Notes under the pieces: generated by a model | What the model was told of the DNA's origin: nothing | Database searches by the model: none | The model's input: only the letters and a program-made list of their open reading frames with translations | Translations under genes and position numbers: made by a program | NCBI GenBank assembly: GCA_029552945.1 | Contig: JAKPDD010000041.1 | Coordinates: 23,104-87,103, forward strand | DNA: 64,000 nt | Direction of reading: 5' to 3' | Source of the DNA: Spirochaetota bacterium | Lineage (GTDB): Bacteria > Spirochaetota > GWB1-36-13 > JAKPDD01 | Shown here: one piece after another, positions 35,757 through 44,863 of the stretch | How the letters are laid out: the number at the start of each line of letters is the position of its first letter | How positions within the stretch are numbered: the stretch's first letter is position 1

Positions 35757-36104
35757 TTATAGATTTTTATCAAGTTCTTCTTTAGTATTTATAATCTTCA
35801 AGAAAGAATCAAGTCTTGATATAGAAAAAAGGTCTTTTATAAAATCTGATGGATTGTATATTATTAAGTCTCCATTCATAGCTTGTATTTCATTATGTAA
35901 TCTTACAAAACACCCTGTTCCTGATGAGTCAAGATATTCCAATTTTGATAAGTCTAATATTATTTTGTTAGTATTTTTTTTTGTTTTTTCAAAAAAGGAG
36001 TTAAAATTTTCAACTTCATTAAGGTCAAACTCACCAGAAAGTTCAATAAGTGTGTAGTCTTTAATTTTTAACTTTTCATTTAGTTTTAATAAGCTTTCTT
36101 TCAT
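35757..36104 (-). CDS. STAS-domain anti-sigma-factor antagonist
   Basis: The 115-residue SpoIIAA/RsbV-like protein has the core IILDLSKLEYLDSSGTG (48-64), with the phosphorylatable serine of the DSSG motif at Ser60. In partner switching the dephosphorylated form binds an anti-sigma kinase and frees its target. The RsbU-type phosphatase at 53092 could be its activator, but no RsbW-type kinase lies nearby, so the link is inference. It is in a run with a TPR lipoprotein and an alpha/beta hydrolase. Confidence 0.92.
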   Translation of the reverse strand: MKESLLKLNEKLKIKDYTLIELSGEFDLNEVENFNSFFEKTKKNTNKIILDLSKLEYLDSSGTGCFVRLHNEIQAMNGDLIIYNPSDFIKDLFSISRLDSFLKIINTKEELDKNL

Positions 36105-36137
36105 TTTTTTGCCTGTTATACCAATTATTCTTAATTT

Positions 36138-36956
36138 TTACAAATTTAAATTATCGATAAAATCTAAAAAACTCAAAACTTTTTTGTTAAACTCTTCATA
36201 TTTTTCTATAAAAAACATATGCCCAGAATTTTTTATTATTTCTATTTTAGAATTTGGTATGTTCTTGTGAAGATAATATGCGTTTTCTATATCCCATACC
36301 ATGTCTTCATCACCGTGAATTACAAGTACTGGTACTTTTATGTTTTTAAGTCTTGGTGCATTTAATTCATCTTCTTTTAATATGCATGCTTCTAACTGTC
36401 TTTTGTATGCATATATTGGTTGTAGCTTACTAAGTTCAACTATTTTTTCAATAATACCTGAATTTTTTTCTAAATATGATGGATGGTAAAATAATTTAAT
36501 TCTTTCTTTTATGAGATTATCATAATTTTTTTCTTCTATTGAGAAGAGTACCTCTTTTACTTTTGGATTCTGTTTTATTAATCCAGGGTCACCAGGCCCT
36601 GTACAACCTAAAATCATTGCTTTAACGTACTCAGGATAGGAGTGATAAAACTCCTGTAATATAAGTCCCCCCATAGAAAGACCAAGAAAATATGAGTTTT
36701 TAATATTTTCATTATCAAGTACTGCTTTTATGTCTTTGGCGAAAATTTTCATTGAATAATATTCATCTGGTTTGTCAGATAGACCAGCACCTCTATTATC
36801 AATTGTTATTATTTTATATTTTTTTGAAAAGTCTGGGACCTGAAAGGCCCAGGCTTTTGAGTTTCCTCCAAGACCTATTATAAGTACAAGAGGAAACCCA
36901 TCACCTGTTATTTCATAATATATTTTAGTATTATCAAAACTGTTTACATAAGGCAT
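36138..36956 (-). CDS. Alpha/beta hydrolase
   Basis: The 272-residue hydrolase has the oxyanion region IIGLGGNSKAW, the nucleophile elbow GLSMGG (Ser94), the acid in HGDEDMVWD and the final histidine in SGHMFFIEKY. The NRGAGLSDKP segment is common to this superfamily. The DSGxG-type substrate cannot be predicted; related proteins hydrolyse esters, lactones or peptides. No signal peptide, so cytoplasmic. It follows the small lipoprotein gene by three bases. Confidence 0.92.
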   Translation of the reverse strand: MPYVNSFDNTKIYYEITGDGFPLVLIIGLGGNSKAWAFQVPDFSKKYKIITIDNRGAGLSDKPDEYYSMKIFAKDIKAVLDNENIKNSYFLGLSMGGLILQEFYHSYPEYVKAMILGCTGPGDPGLIKQNPKVKEVLFSIEEKNYDNLIKERIKLFYHPSYLEKNSGIIEKIVELSKLQPIYAYKRQLEACILKEDELNAPRLKNIKVPVLVIHGDEDMVWDIENAYYLHKNIPNSKIEIIKNSGHMFFIEKYEEFNKKVLSFLDFIDNLNL

Positions 36957-36959
36957 GTT

Positions 36960-37490
36960 TTATAAGACAGCTGATTCTATTTTATTTTTTATGTTTTCTG
37001 TTCCTACTGACTTAACAAAGCCAGAAATATCCAGGATAGATGTTATACTTTTTAGGTTCTGTGAAGCAAATATAAATAAAGCATAATATTTTTCCTCACC
37101 ATTTTCATTAATTTTTATAATATGCATGTCTTCATTTATAACTTTGCTTAGTCCTTTCTGGTATGATTCTAATTTATCTTTTATTTCAGCTATTTTATTT
37201 TTGTCTTTTTCAATAATATTTTTAACTTGCTGAGTTGCTGATAAAGGTTCAATTTCTTCAATGTATTCGTAAGATTCTAGTTTTTTAGATAAGAATGATT
37301 TTATATCTTCATTTTCTATTAATTGAGACAAAATATATAATTTTGCTTTTTCAATATTACCTTCTGATAGGTCTTTTAAAAAGTTTGTTGCTACATCTTT
37401 TGTTGATGCCTCTCTCATAGATAAGTTTTTACTGCATGAAGTTAATAGTATAAATACGATTGATAATCCTAGATAGATAATTTTTTTCAT
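36960..37490 (-). CDS. Small lipoprotein, NTF2-like
   Basis: A 176-residue protein with a signal peptide ending in the lipobox LTSC (Cys19). The sequence after it (STKDVATNFLKDLSEGNIEKAK) resembles the start of DUF4878/NTF2-like lipoproteins; no catalytic residues are evident. I start at the ATG at 37490, preceded by GGGGGA; the TTG at 37502 lies before that site and cannot be the start. First gene of a six-gene minus-strand run. Confidence 0.8.
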   Translation of the reverse strand: MKKIIYLGLSIVFILLTSCSKNLSMREASTKDVATNFLKDLSEGNIEKAKLYILSQLIENEDIKSFLSKKLESYEYIEEIEPLSATQQVKNIIEKDKNKIAEIKDKLESYQKGLSKVINEDMHIIKINENGEEKYYALFIFASQNLKSITSILDISGFVKSVGTENIKNKIESAVL

Positions 37491-37594
37491 TTTTTCCCCC
37501 AAAATAATTTTTTTATAAATTATTGTTTTTTAAAAATAATAAATTTTTTTTTAAAATTTTAATTTTAAATTTTTTATAAAAAAATGGGTTTTTA

Positions 37595-39637
37595 ATGTTA
37601 AGACTTGAACTTATAAAAGGTATAAGCACAAAAAGAAAGTCTCTTTTAGAAAGACTAAATATATTTTCAATTCAGGACCTTATTTCTTTTTTTCCTAAGA
37701 AATATAAGGACTTTAGAGAGTTTACACCGATTATTAAATCTTTTTTCATGCAGGATGAGGTTGTTATTAAAGCTAGAGTCGTTGATTTTGAAAATATTTT
37801 AACAAAAAATAATAAAAAAATAACAAAAATAAAGATAGAAGATAATTCAGCTACTGCTTATCTTATCTCTTTTAATCCATATATAAAAAATAAAATTGCT
37901 ATTGGAAAAGAGTATGTAATAGTAGGTTTTTTTTCGTATCAGTTTGACAGGATCGAATCATCACAGTTTATTATTGAAGAGGTTAATGATAACAGTTTAA
38001 ATTATGGCAGAATAGTACCTTTTTATTCGTTAACAGAGGGAATAACTCAAAAGATGTTAAGAGATTGGATATATGATGCCTTAAATATAGTTGAGAGGGA
38101 GTATGGATTTAAAGAAAACTTGCCTAAATTTCTGGTTGAAAAAAGACACCTTATTTCAAGGAAAGATGCTTTTTATAATATCCATTTTCCTTCAACTTTT
38201 GATCTATTAAATAGAGCTATATATAGGTTTAAGTATACTGAAACTCTTAAGCTTGAGTTTAATATGGCTTTGAATAAAAGTATACTTGTAAGAAAAAAAG
38301 ATAGGATTTATAGTCATGATAATATTTTAAAAGAGTTTATAAATAAGTTACCCTTTAAACTTACCAGTGCACAGATTAAAGCGTTTGATGAGATAAAGAA
38401 AGATATGAGTTCCAGTTATAGTATGCATAGATTATTACAGGGGGATGTTGGATCTGGTAAGACTATTGTTTCTCTACTTGCTATGGTGTATGCTTACGAA
38501 AATGGTTATCAATCTCTTATAATGGTCCCAACTGATATTCTTGCAAAACAACACTATGAAAAGATATCCTCACTTGTTAAAGACTTTAAAATAAGGGTTG
38601 GTATTTTTACAGGCTCTCTCTCTTCATCAGAAAGGCTTTTAATGTTAAAAATGATATCATCAGGTGAAATTGATATTATTGTTGGCACACACGCATTGTT
38701 TTCAGATGATGTATCTTATAAAAATCTTGGTCTTATTGTTATTGATGAACAACACAAGTTTGGGGTTATTCAGAGGGCAAAACTTATAAATAAAGCTTAT
38801 AATCCTGATATACTTGTTATGACAGCAACACCTATACCCAGGACATTAGGGCTTACTTTTTTTGGTGATATGGACATATCTATAATAGATGAAAAACCTG
38901 CTAACAGAAAAAAGATAATAACTAAATGGTATACTGAATCTAAAATAAACAAAGTGTTTGATGCTGCTAAAGAGGAGATAAAAAAGGGTAACCAGGGTTA
39001 TATAATTTATCCATTGATTGAGGACTCTGAAAAGCTTGACCTTAAGTCTGTTACTACAATGTTTGATTATCTACAAAAGGAGGTTTTCAAAGATTATAGA
39101 CTTGTTTTATTACATGGAAGAATGAGCGATGAGGAAAAGGATGAGTCAGTAAAAAAGCTATTAAAGAAAGAGGCTGATATTCTTGTCTCAACAACAGTTA
39201 TTGAGGTTGGTATTGATATTCCATCAGCAAGTTTTATAATAATAGAGAATGCTCATAGATTTGGTCTTTCAACATTACACCAGTTAAGAGGTAGAGTTGG
39301 AAGGAGCAATATTCAAAGTTACTGTTTTTTGGTTACACCTGATAAAATTAATGAAGATTCTATAGCCAGAATGAAAATTATGTGTGAAACTGATGATGGT
39401 TTTAGAATTTCTGAAGAGGACCTTAAGATAAGGGGTGTAGGGGAGTTTTTAGGTACAAGACAAAAAGGTTTTAGTGGGCTTAAACTTACTTCTATATTGT
39501 CTGATACAAAGATAATAAAAGAGACAAGGGATGATGCATTTTATATTGTAGAAAGAGGTCTTACAGGTTCAAGTTCTTTAATAAAACACTGGTATGATGA
39601 GTTTATTGAAAGAAACAAAGATATAATAAGAACCTAA
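37595..39637 (+). CDS. recG: ATP-dependent DNA helicase RecG
   Basis: Branch-migrating helicase for stalled forks and Holliday junctions. The 680 residues include an N-terminal wedge/OB domain (about 60-160), Walker A GDVGSGKT, the DEQH box IVIDEQHKFGVIQR, MTATPIPRTLGL, VLLHGRM, and VIEVGIDIPSA with LRGRVGRS near the C-terminus, all in RecG order. The ribosome site is weak (TGGG). It is divergent from the small lipoprotein and separated from rnfA by 140 bp of AT-rich sequence without a clear terminator. Confidence 0.97.
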   Translation: MLRLELIKGISTKRKSLLERLNIFSIQDLISFFPKKYKDFREFTPIIKSFFMQDEVVIKARVVDFENILTKNNKKITKIKIEDNSATAYLISFNPYIKNKIAIGKEYVIVGFFSYQFDRIESSQFIIEEVNDNSLNYGRIVPFYSLTEGITQKMLRDWIYDALNIVEREYGFKENLPKFLVEKRHLISRKDAFYNIHFPSTFDLLNRAIYRFKYTETLKLEFNMALNKSILVRKKDRIYSHDNILKEFINKLPFKLTSAQIKAFDEIKKDMSSSYSMHRLLQGDVGSGKTIVSLLAMVYAYENGYQSLIMVPTDILAKQHYEKISSLVKDFKIRVGIFTGSLSSSERLLMLKMISSGEIDIIVGTHALFSDDVSYKNLGLIVIDEQHKFGVIQRAKLINKAYNPDILVMTATPIPRTLGLTFFGDMDISIIDEKPANRKKIITKWYTESKINKVFDAAKEEIKKGNQGYIIYPLIEDSEKLDLKSVTTMFDYLQKEVFKDYRLVLLHGRMSDEEKDESVKKLLKKEADILVSTTVIEVGIDIPSASFIIIENAHRFGLSTLHQLRGRVGRSNIQSYCFLVTPDKINEDSIARMKIMCETDDGFRISEEDLKIRGVGEFLGTRQKGFSGLKLTSILSDTKIIKETRDDAFYIVERGLTGSSSLIKHWYDEFIERNKDIIRT

Positions 39638-39777
39638 TTTTTTGATTTATTTTTAAATTATTTTTTTTATAATCTTAATTTTGAAATTTTCTTGTAATTT
39701 TTTATTAAAACTAAATTTTTAATATAACTTAGTATATTAAATTTATATTCTATATATGAAAAGTAAAGGGTATGTAA

Positions 39778-40362
39778 ATGATATATTTTTACATTTTCAT
39801 AAGCTCTATATTTGTAAATAATTTTATATTATCAAGATTTCTTGGTCTCTGTCCATTTATTGGGGTATCGAAAAGACTTTCTGCATCTTTTGGTATGGGT
39901 ATAGCAGTTACATTTGTAATGACAATAGCTGGTGCTATATCATATCTTGAGTTTAATTTTATATTGAAACCTCTTAAAATAGAGTTTCTTGATACTATAG
40001 TTTTTATTCTCACGATAGCATCTACAGTCCAATTACTTGAGATGTTACTACAAAAATATGTACCTTTTCTTTATAACTCACTTGGAATATTTTTACCTTT
40101 AATAACAACAAATTGTGCTGTACTTGGTGTATCTCAACTTAATATATTGTATGATTATAATTTTCTTGAGGCATTGGTTTTTGATTTTAGTTCAGGTTTG
40201 GGTTTTACACTTGCTATTATACTTATGGCTGGTATAAGAGAGAAACTTGAGTTTGGCAATGTTCCTAGGTCTTTTAGGGGAGTACCTATTGCTTTTATTG
40301 TTGCGTCTCTAATGTCACTTGCTTTTTTAGGTTTCAGTAACCTCGTAAAAATAAATAAATAG
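39778..40362 (+). CDS. rnfA: Rnf/Rsx electron-transport complex subunit A
   Basis: A 194-residue membrane protein with six predicted helices, matching RnfA/RsxA (NNFILSRFLGLCPFIGVSK, VLEMLLQKYVP-like LQKYVPFLYNSLGIFLPLITTNCAVLG). The Cys-containing LCPF and TNCAV segments are conserved and ligate an iron-sulfur cluster in the Rnf core. Rnf couples ferredoxin and NAD oxidoreduction to ion pumping. rnfB follows; C, D, G and E are not in the window. AAAGGG precedes the ATG. Confidence 0.95.
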   Translation: MIYFYIFISSIFVNNFILSRFLGLCPFIGVSKRLSASFGMGIAVTFVMTIAGAISYLEFNFILKPLKIEFLDTIVFILTIASTVQLLEMLLQKYVPFLYNSLGIFLPLITTNCAVLGVSQLNILYDYNFLEALVFDFSSGLGFTLAIILMAGIREKLEFGNVPRSFRGVPIAFIVASLMSLAFLGFSNLVKINK

Positions 40363-40373
40363 AGGTTTTAAAT

Positions 40374-41207
40374 ATGGATAATTATATAATTTTATATTCA
40401 ACACTGAGTCTGTTAATTTTGGGGCTCCTATTTACATATGTTCTTATATTTTCACATAAAAAACTTGCTGTTCCTGTTGATGAAATAACAAAAAAGATTG
40501 AATCTCTCTTGCCTGGTGCAAACTGTGGTGCATGTGGTTATCCTGGTTGCTCAGGATATGCTTCTGCTATATCAAGAGGGGATGCTCCTGTTAACCTTTG
40601 TAGTGTTGCTGATGAGGAAACAGTAAAATATATAGCTGAGACAATAGGAGTTTCTGTTGATAATTTAACAAAGAAAGTTGCATTTTTAAAGTGTCAGGGA
40701 ACAAGTTTAAAAGCAAATCTTAAGTTTGAGTATCATGGAATACTTGACTGTTGGCAGGGAAAAACAATGTTTGGTGGTCATAAAGTATGTGAATATGGTT
40801 GTCTTGGGCTTGGTAGTTGTTATAAAGCATGCCCTTTTGATGCTATATCTATGACTGCTGAAATGTTAATAAAAATAGATCCAACAAAGTGTAAAGGTTG
40901 TGGGCTCTGTGTTCAGGTCTGCCCACAAGGGATAATAGTATTGCTGCCTCATGAGGAGGAAAAAAAAGTTTATCAGGTTGCATGTTTTTCTAACGCTAAA
41001 GCACTTGAGGTAAGACAATCATGTCAGGTAGGTTGTATTGCCTGTGGCTTATGTGTGAAAAACTGTCCTGTTAACGCTATAAAGATTGAAAATAACCTTG
41101 CTGTTATCGATAATAATATATGTATATCGTGTGGTAAATGTGAGGATGTATGTCCTACAAAAGCTATAACACATATTAAAAAACATACTTTTGAAAGGAT
41201 TGTTTAA
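40374..41207 (+). CDS. rnfB: Rnf electron-transport complex subunit B
   Basis: The 277-residue ferredoxin-like subunit is anchored by one N-terminal helix (about 5-26). It has the RnfB motif GANCGACGYPGC (48-59) followed by repeated 4Fe-4S clusters: CKGCGLCVQVCPQG, CIACGLCVKNCP and CISCGKCEDVCP, plus an earlier one around the CEYGCLGLGSC segment. It takes electrons from ferredoxin into the complex. It follows rnfA by 11 bases and is followed by another ferredoxin-domain gene. Confidence 0.96.
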   Translation: MDNYIILYSTLSLLILGLLFTYVLIFSHKKLAVPVDEITKKIESLLPGANCGACGYPGCSGYASAISRGDAPVNLCSVADEETVKYIAETIGVSVDNLTKKVAFLKCQGTSLKANLKFEYHGILDCWQGKTMFGGHKVCEYGCLGLGSCYKACPFDAISMTAEMLIKIDPTKCKGCGLCVQVCPQGIIVLLPHEEEKKVYQVACFSNAKALEVRQSCQVGCIACGLCVKNCPVNAIKIENNLAVIDNNICISCGKCEDVCPTKAITHIKKHTFERIV

Positions 41208-41210
41208 CTA

Positions 41211-42071
41211 GTGAAACCTTATATGATAATTGAAGACTTGTGTGAAAATTGTAAGTTGTGTGTACTACAATGTAAAAGAGATAAGATCTATATAAAAGAT
41301 GGTAAGGTTACAATAAATCCTGATAGTGATGATTGTATAGAGTGCGGCCACTGTTATGCTGTATGTCCTGTTCAGGCAATAATACCTGGGAATATGAGAG
41401 CTCTTGAACCGATAAAAAAAAGTTTTAACATAGAACCTGAAAACATTTTAGGCTTCTTAAGAAAGAGAAGGAGTCACAGGCATTATCGTGAAAAAGAGAT
41501 TAGTGAAGATACAATAGTAAAAATACTTGAGGCAGGTTCTTATGCACCATCAGGTTCAAATAAGCAGGAACTTTTCTATATTGTGGTTAAAGATAAGGAA
41601 AAGATAAAATTACTTGTGAAACATATAATGGATGTTTATAAAAGATTTTATTCACTTATTAGTAATAGATTCATTAAATTAATTTTATCAATAGTAGACA
41701 AAAGAGTTAAAGATAAAAAACTTATCCTTGACCTTAAACGAATGATAGATATGTATGATGAGGGTAAAGACCCAATATTTTATAATGCCCCATTAGTTAT
41801 ATTTGTAGCTGCTGATAAAAAAAAGTCATCGACGCCTTACGATGATGCAGTTTACTCTCTTTATAATATGGTTCTTTTTTCTGAATCGATTGGTATATCA
41901 AGCTGTATTAATGCATTGGCAGTAATTGCCTCAAGATTTAATAAAAAAATAAGAAAGTTTCTTAAAATCAATAAAAACTTTAAAATATATTCATCAGCCT
42001 CTTTTGGTTATCCGATTTATAACTACAAGAGCCTTGTTTTTAGAAAATATCCAAGATATAAAATACTATGA
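41211..42071 (+). CDS. Ferredoxin-domain nitroreductase
   Basis: The 286 residues combine two N-terminal 4Fe-4S motifs (CENCKLCVLQC and CIECGHCYAVCP) with a nitroreductase-fold FMN domain beginning RRSHRHYREKEIS and including EAGSYAPSGSNKQE. Such fusions take electrons from reduced ferredoxin to flavin; substrate unknown. The GTG at 41211 is used, with AAAGGA about nine bases upstream; an ATG at 41223 lacks a good site. Position directly after rnfAB suggests shared ferredoxin chemistry. Its stop overlaps the next start (ATGA). Confidence 0.9.
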   Translation: MKPYMIIEDLCENCKLCVLQCKRDKIYIKDGKVTINPDSDDCIECGHCYAVCPVQAIIPGNMRALEPIKKSFNIEPENILGFLRKRRSHRHYREKEISEDTIVKILEAGSYAPSGSNKQELFYIVVKDKEKIKLLVKHIMDVYKRFYSLISNRFIKLILSIVDKRVKDKKLILDLKRMIDMYDEGKDPIFYNAPLVIFVAADKKKSSTPYDDAVYSLYNMVLFSESIGISSCINALAVIASRFNKKIRKFLKINKNFKIYSSASFGYPIYNYKSLVFRKYPRYKIL

Positions 42072-42358
42072 TAGAGATAATAAAAGATAAAAGGACTATT
42101 AAATTTTATGGTGATATAAAGGTAAATAAAATAAAAAATGTTTATAAAACTCTTTTAGATAACATAGAAGATATAAAGAAGTGGGATAAGATAAAGATAG
42201 ATATAAGAGAACTTGAAAGTGCTGATTCATCTTTTTATCAAATATTAATTTCACTTACAAGAAGTTTTAAAGATAAAATAAGAATATCAACAGTAAATGA
42301 TGATATTCAAAAGGATTTATCATTTTATAGACTTTTTATTAAAACTTCTAGTGTTTAG
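42068..42358 (+). CDS. Small STAS-like protein
   Basis: A 96-residue protein whose centre, KIKIDIRELESADSSFYQIL, has the beta-alpha shape and D-S-S position of a STAS domain (ADSS 52-55). The glycine after the serines is replaced by Phe, as in some non-phosphorylated STAS proteins such as MlaB-like forms. A chaperone-free scaffold or anti-anti-sigma role is possible. It overlaps the nitroreductase stop by four bases (ATGA), and its own 3' end overlaps metH on the other strand by 11 bases. Confidence 0.65.
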   Translation: MIEIIKDKRTIKFYGDIKVNKIKNVYKTLLDNIEDIKKWDKIKIDIRELESADSSFYQILISLTRSFKDKIRISTVNDDIQKDLSFYRLFIKTSSV

Positions 42359-44783
42359 TGTTTTCTATTATAAAGTTTGCAACTTTGACTGCTGAAGCTC
42401 CATCCCTTGAGTAGTAGGCCCCTATTTTTTTAGCATACTCTTCGTTTAAAACAGCACCACCAACCATCACAGGTATGTTTACATTTTTTTCTTTCATATA
42501 GTTTATAAAGTTTTCCATCTCAACCATTGTTGTTGTCATTAGTGCAGATAGAGCTATAATATCAACATTTTCTTTTATAGCTGTTTCAAGTATTGTCTCT
42601 TTTGCTACATCTTTTCCAAGGTCAATAACCTCAAAACCATAATTTGATAACATTATTGAGACAATGTTTTTTCCAATATCGTGGATATCACCTTTTACTG
42701 TTGCAATAACTATTTTCCCCTTTTTTTCTGATGATGACTTTGATAATAATGGTTCTAAGAAACTCATTACAGACTTCATAGCATCTGCACTTAATATAAG
42801 TTGAGGGAGAAAGTATATCTTTTTTTCATATAATTCCCCAACATAATTTATTGCAGGTATTAATATATTGTTTACTATTTCCTGGGCTTCACATGTTTTT
42901 ATAATCTCTTTTATTAAAGTATTTGCCTCATCTTTATCACCTTTTACAATACTATTATATAAGAGGTTTTTTATATCAGAATCATTTCTAAGCTCGATTT
43001 TTGATTTTGTATCTATATTACTACTCTCTTTTTTAGCCTCAAATATGTCCTTAATACCTTGATATTTTTTTATGTACTCAAGGCCATTTTTATCTCTTCC
43101 AGTAAGTAGGTTGGATGCATCTATTGTAACATTTATTAAACTATCTTGTGGATTTATTATTGCAGCATCAAGCCCATAGCCTATAAGCATTGATAAGAAT
43201 GTTGAGTTTATTGCTCCCCTTGCAGGAAGACCGAAAGATACATTGGAAAGACCTGCTATTGAATGTAATCCAAATCTTTTGTATGATTCATGTGCTGTTT
43301 CAAGTGAAAGTTTTATAAAATCAGGTGCTGCACTTACAGTCATTACAAGTACATCAACTATAAATCTATTTTTATTTACTCCATTTTTTTCAGCATAATT
43401 TAAAACGTTTTTTATTATATTTATTCTTTTCTCAACAGTGTCAGGAATACCATTCTCATCAAGAGGTAATAGTATAGCGTATGCACCATACCTTTTCATA
43501 AGTGGTATTATATACTCCATTCTCTCCTTTTCTCCAGATATTGAGTTTATCAACGCTCTTCCCGGGTATAATTTTAGTGCAACCTCAAGTGCTTTTTTAT
43601 CTGTTGTGTCTATTACAAGCGGCAGTCTTGTAAAACTTGAAATTTCAGGTATAACTCTTTCAAAAGACTCTTTTTCATTTGATCCACCAAGACCAAGGTT
43701 TATATCAAGAGCCATTGCTCCTGCTTCTTCCTGAGCTTTTATAATCTCTTTTATATTTTTAGTTGACTTCATCCTTATATCATCAGCTACTTTTTTTAGT
43801 GCTGATGGGTTTACTTTTTCGCCTATTTTGCAAAACTTATCTTTTTTTGAGATTATAACAGTGCTTGTACTACTTGAAATCTTTATCATATTCCTATTTG
43901 TTATTTTTTTAGGTTCATAATCTTTATATCTAGAAATGATCTTTTTTATATACTCAGGAGTTGTACCACAACACCCGCCAATAATATTAACACCAGATTT
44001 TACTATTGGTTCAAGGTAATCTACGTATTCATCTGGTGCACATGTAAATACAGTATGGCCATTTATTAGTTTTGGAATTCCTGCATTGGCTTGTACTGCT
44101 ATTTTTGCATCAATTAAATTGTTTACACCACTTAGTATTTTGGCCATATCATCTGGCCCCATACCGCAGTTTGTGCCAACAAAGTCAACTCCAAGTCCTT
44201 CAAGTATGTTAAATCCTGTAATAACATCCTGTCCTGTTAGAGTTCTCCCATTTTCTGTAAAAGTAAGGTTTGCTATTATGGGTTTTTTAACAGCATCTTT
44301 TGCAGCAAGTACAGCAATTCTTAATTCAGCTATATCTGTTGCAGTTTCAAAGTTTATAATATCAGCATCTTTACAAGCCTTGACTTGCTGATAATATACC
44401 TCGTACATCTGATCAAATGATATATCACCTGTTGGTTTTAAAAACTTGCCTGTTGGGCCTATTGAAGCTGAAATCCATACCTCTTTTTTTGCTTTTTCTC
44501 TTGCTTTAAGTGCTGCTTCAATCCCTTTTTTATTTATAATTTCAACCTTATCATCAAGGTTATACTCTTTTAATTTAAAAAAATTACCTCCGAATGTGTT
44601 TGTATTTATTATATCAGAACCTGCTTCAATATATTCCAGGTGTATTTTTATTATCTCCTCTTGCTTGTCAATATTCCACTTTTCAGGTAATTGACCAGGG
44701 AGTAACCCTCTTTTTTGTAAGATAGTTCCCATTGCACCATCAAGAAATATTATTCTCTTTAAGCTTTCTTCAATTATATTCAT
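42348..44783 (-). CDS. metH: Cobalamin-dependent methionine synthase, short form
   Basis: Transfers a methyl group from methyltetrahydrofolate to homocysteine. The 811 residues contain the homocysteine domain with zinc ligands Cys206, Cys271 and Cys272 (GTNCGMGP, GGCCGTTP), the pterin-binding barrel starting near 316 (CKIGEKVNPSALKK), the cobalamin cap (about 600-680) and the cobalamin domain KGDIHDIGKN with base-off ligand His701. The protein stops after the cobalamin domain. The C-terminal AdoMet-dependent reactivation domain of the 1200-residue E. coli enzyme is absent, as in Thermotoga-type MetH. No SAM or cobalamin riboswitch structure is seen upstream. Confidence 0.95.
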   Translation of the reverse strand: MNIIEESLKRIIFLDGAMGTILQKRGLLPGQLPEKWNIDKQEEIIKIHLEYIEAGSDIINTNTFGGNFFKLKEYNLDDKVEIINKKGIEAALKAREKAKKEVWISASIGPTGKFLKPTGDISFDQMYEVYYQQVKACKDADIINFETATDIAELRIAVLAAKDAVKKPIIANLTFTENGRTLTGQDVITGFNILEGLGVDFVGTNCGMGPDDMAKILSGVNNLIDAKIAVQANAGIPKLINGHTVFTCAPDEYVDYLEPIVKSGVNIIGGCCGTTPEYIKKIISRYKDYEPKKITNRNMIKISSSTSTVIISKKDKFCKIGEKVNPSALKKVADDIRMKSTKNIKEIIKAQEEAGAMALDINLGLGGSNEKESFERVIPEISSFTRLPLVIDTTDKKALEVALKLYPGRALINSISGEKERMEYIIPLMKRYGAYAILLPLDENGIPDTVEKRINIIKNVLNYAEKNGVNKNRFIVDVLVMTVSAAPDFIKLSLETAHESYKRFGLHSIAGLSNVSFGLPARGAINSTFLSMLIGYGLDAAIINPQDSLINVTIDASNLLTGRDKNGLEYIKKYQGIKDIFEAKKESSNIDTKSKIELRNDSDIKNLLYNSIVKGDKDEANTLIKEIIKTCEAQEIVNNILIPAINYVGELYEKKIYFLPQLILSADAMKSVMSFLEPLLSKSSSEKKGKIVIATVKGDIHDIGKNIVSIMLSNYGFEVIDLGKDVAKETILETAIKENVDIIALSALMTTTMVEMENFINYMKEKNVNIPVMVGGAVLNEEYAKKIGAYYSRDGASAVKVANFIIENTKH

Positions 44784-44801
44784 ATTTAATCCTTTTTATT
44801 T

Positions 44802-44815
44802 GTTTAAATTTAAAC
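44802..44815. promoter_or_regulatory. Palindrome upstream of metH
   Basis: GTTTAAATTTAAAC is a perfect 14-bp palindrome 19 bp before the metH start and 49 bp before the divergent DUF554 start. On the metH strand it overlaps a possible -10 (TTTAAA) placed 17 bp after TTGAAT. It could be an operator, but it does not match the repeat at 5307-5324 and contains only A/T apart from its ends. Confidence 0.25.
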
Positions 44816-44863
44816 TATAAAATTTATTCAAAAATCTTTATTCTTCTAATTAAAGGAGATAGA

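Noticed and set aside
44784..44863. SAM or cobalamin riboswitch before metH
   Set aside because: The region is short, AT-rich and has no conserved riboswitch core; only a palindrome is visible.
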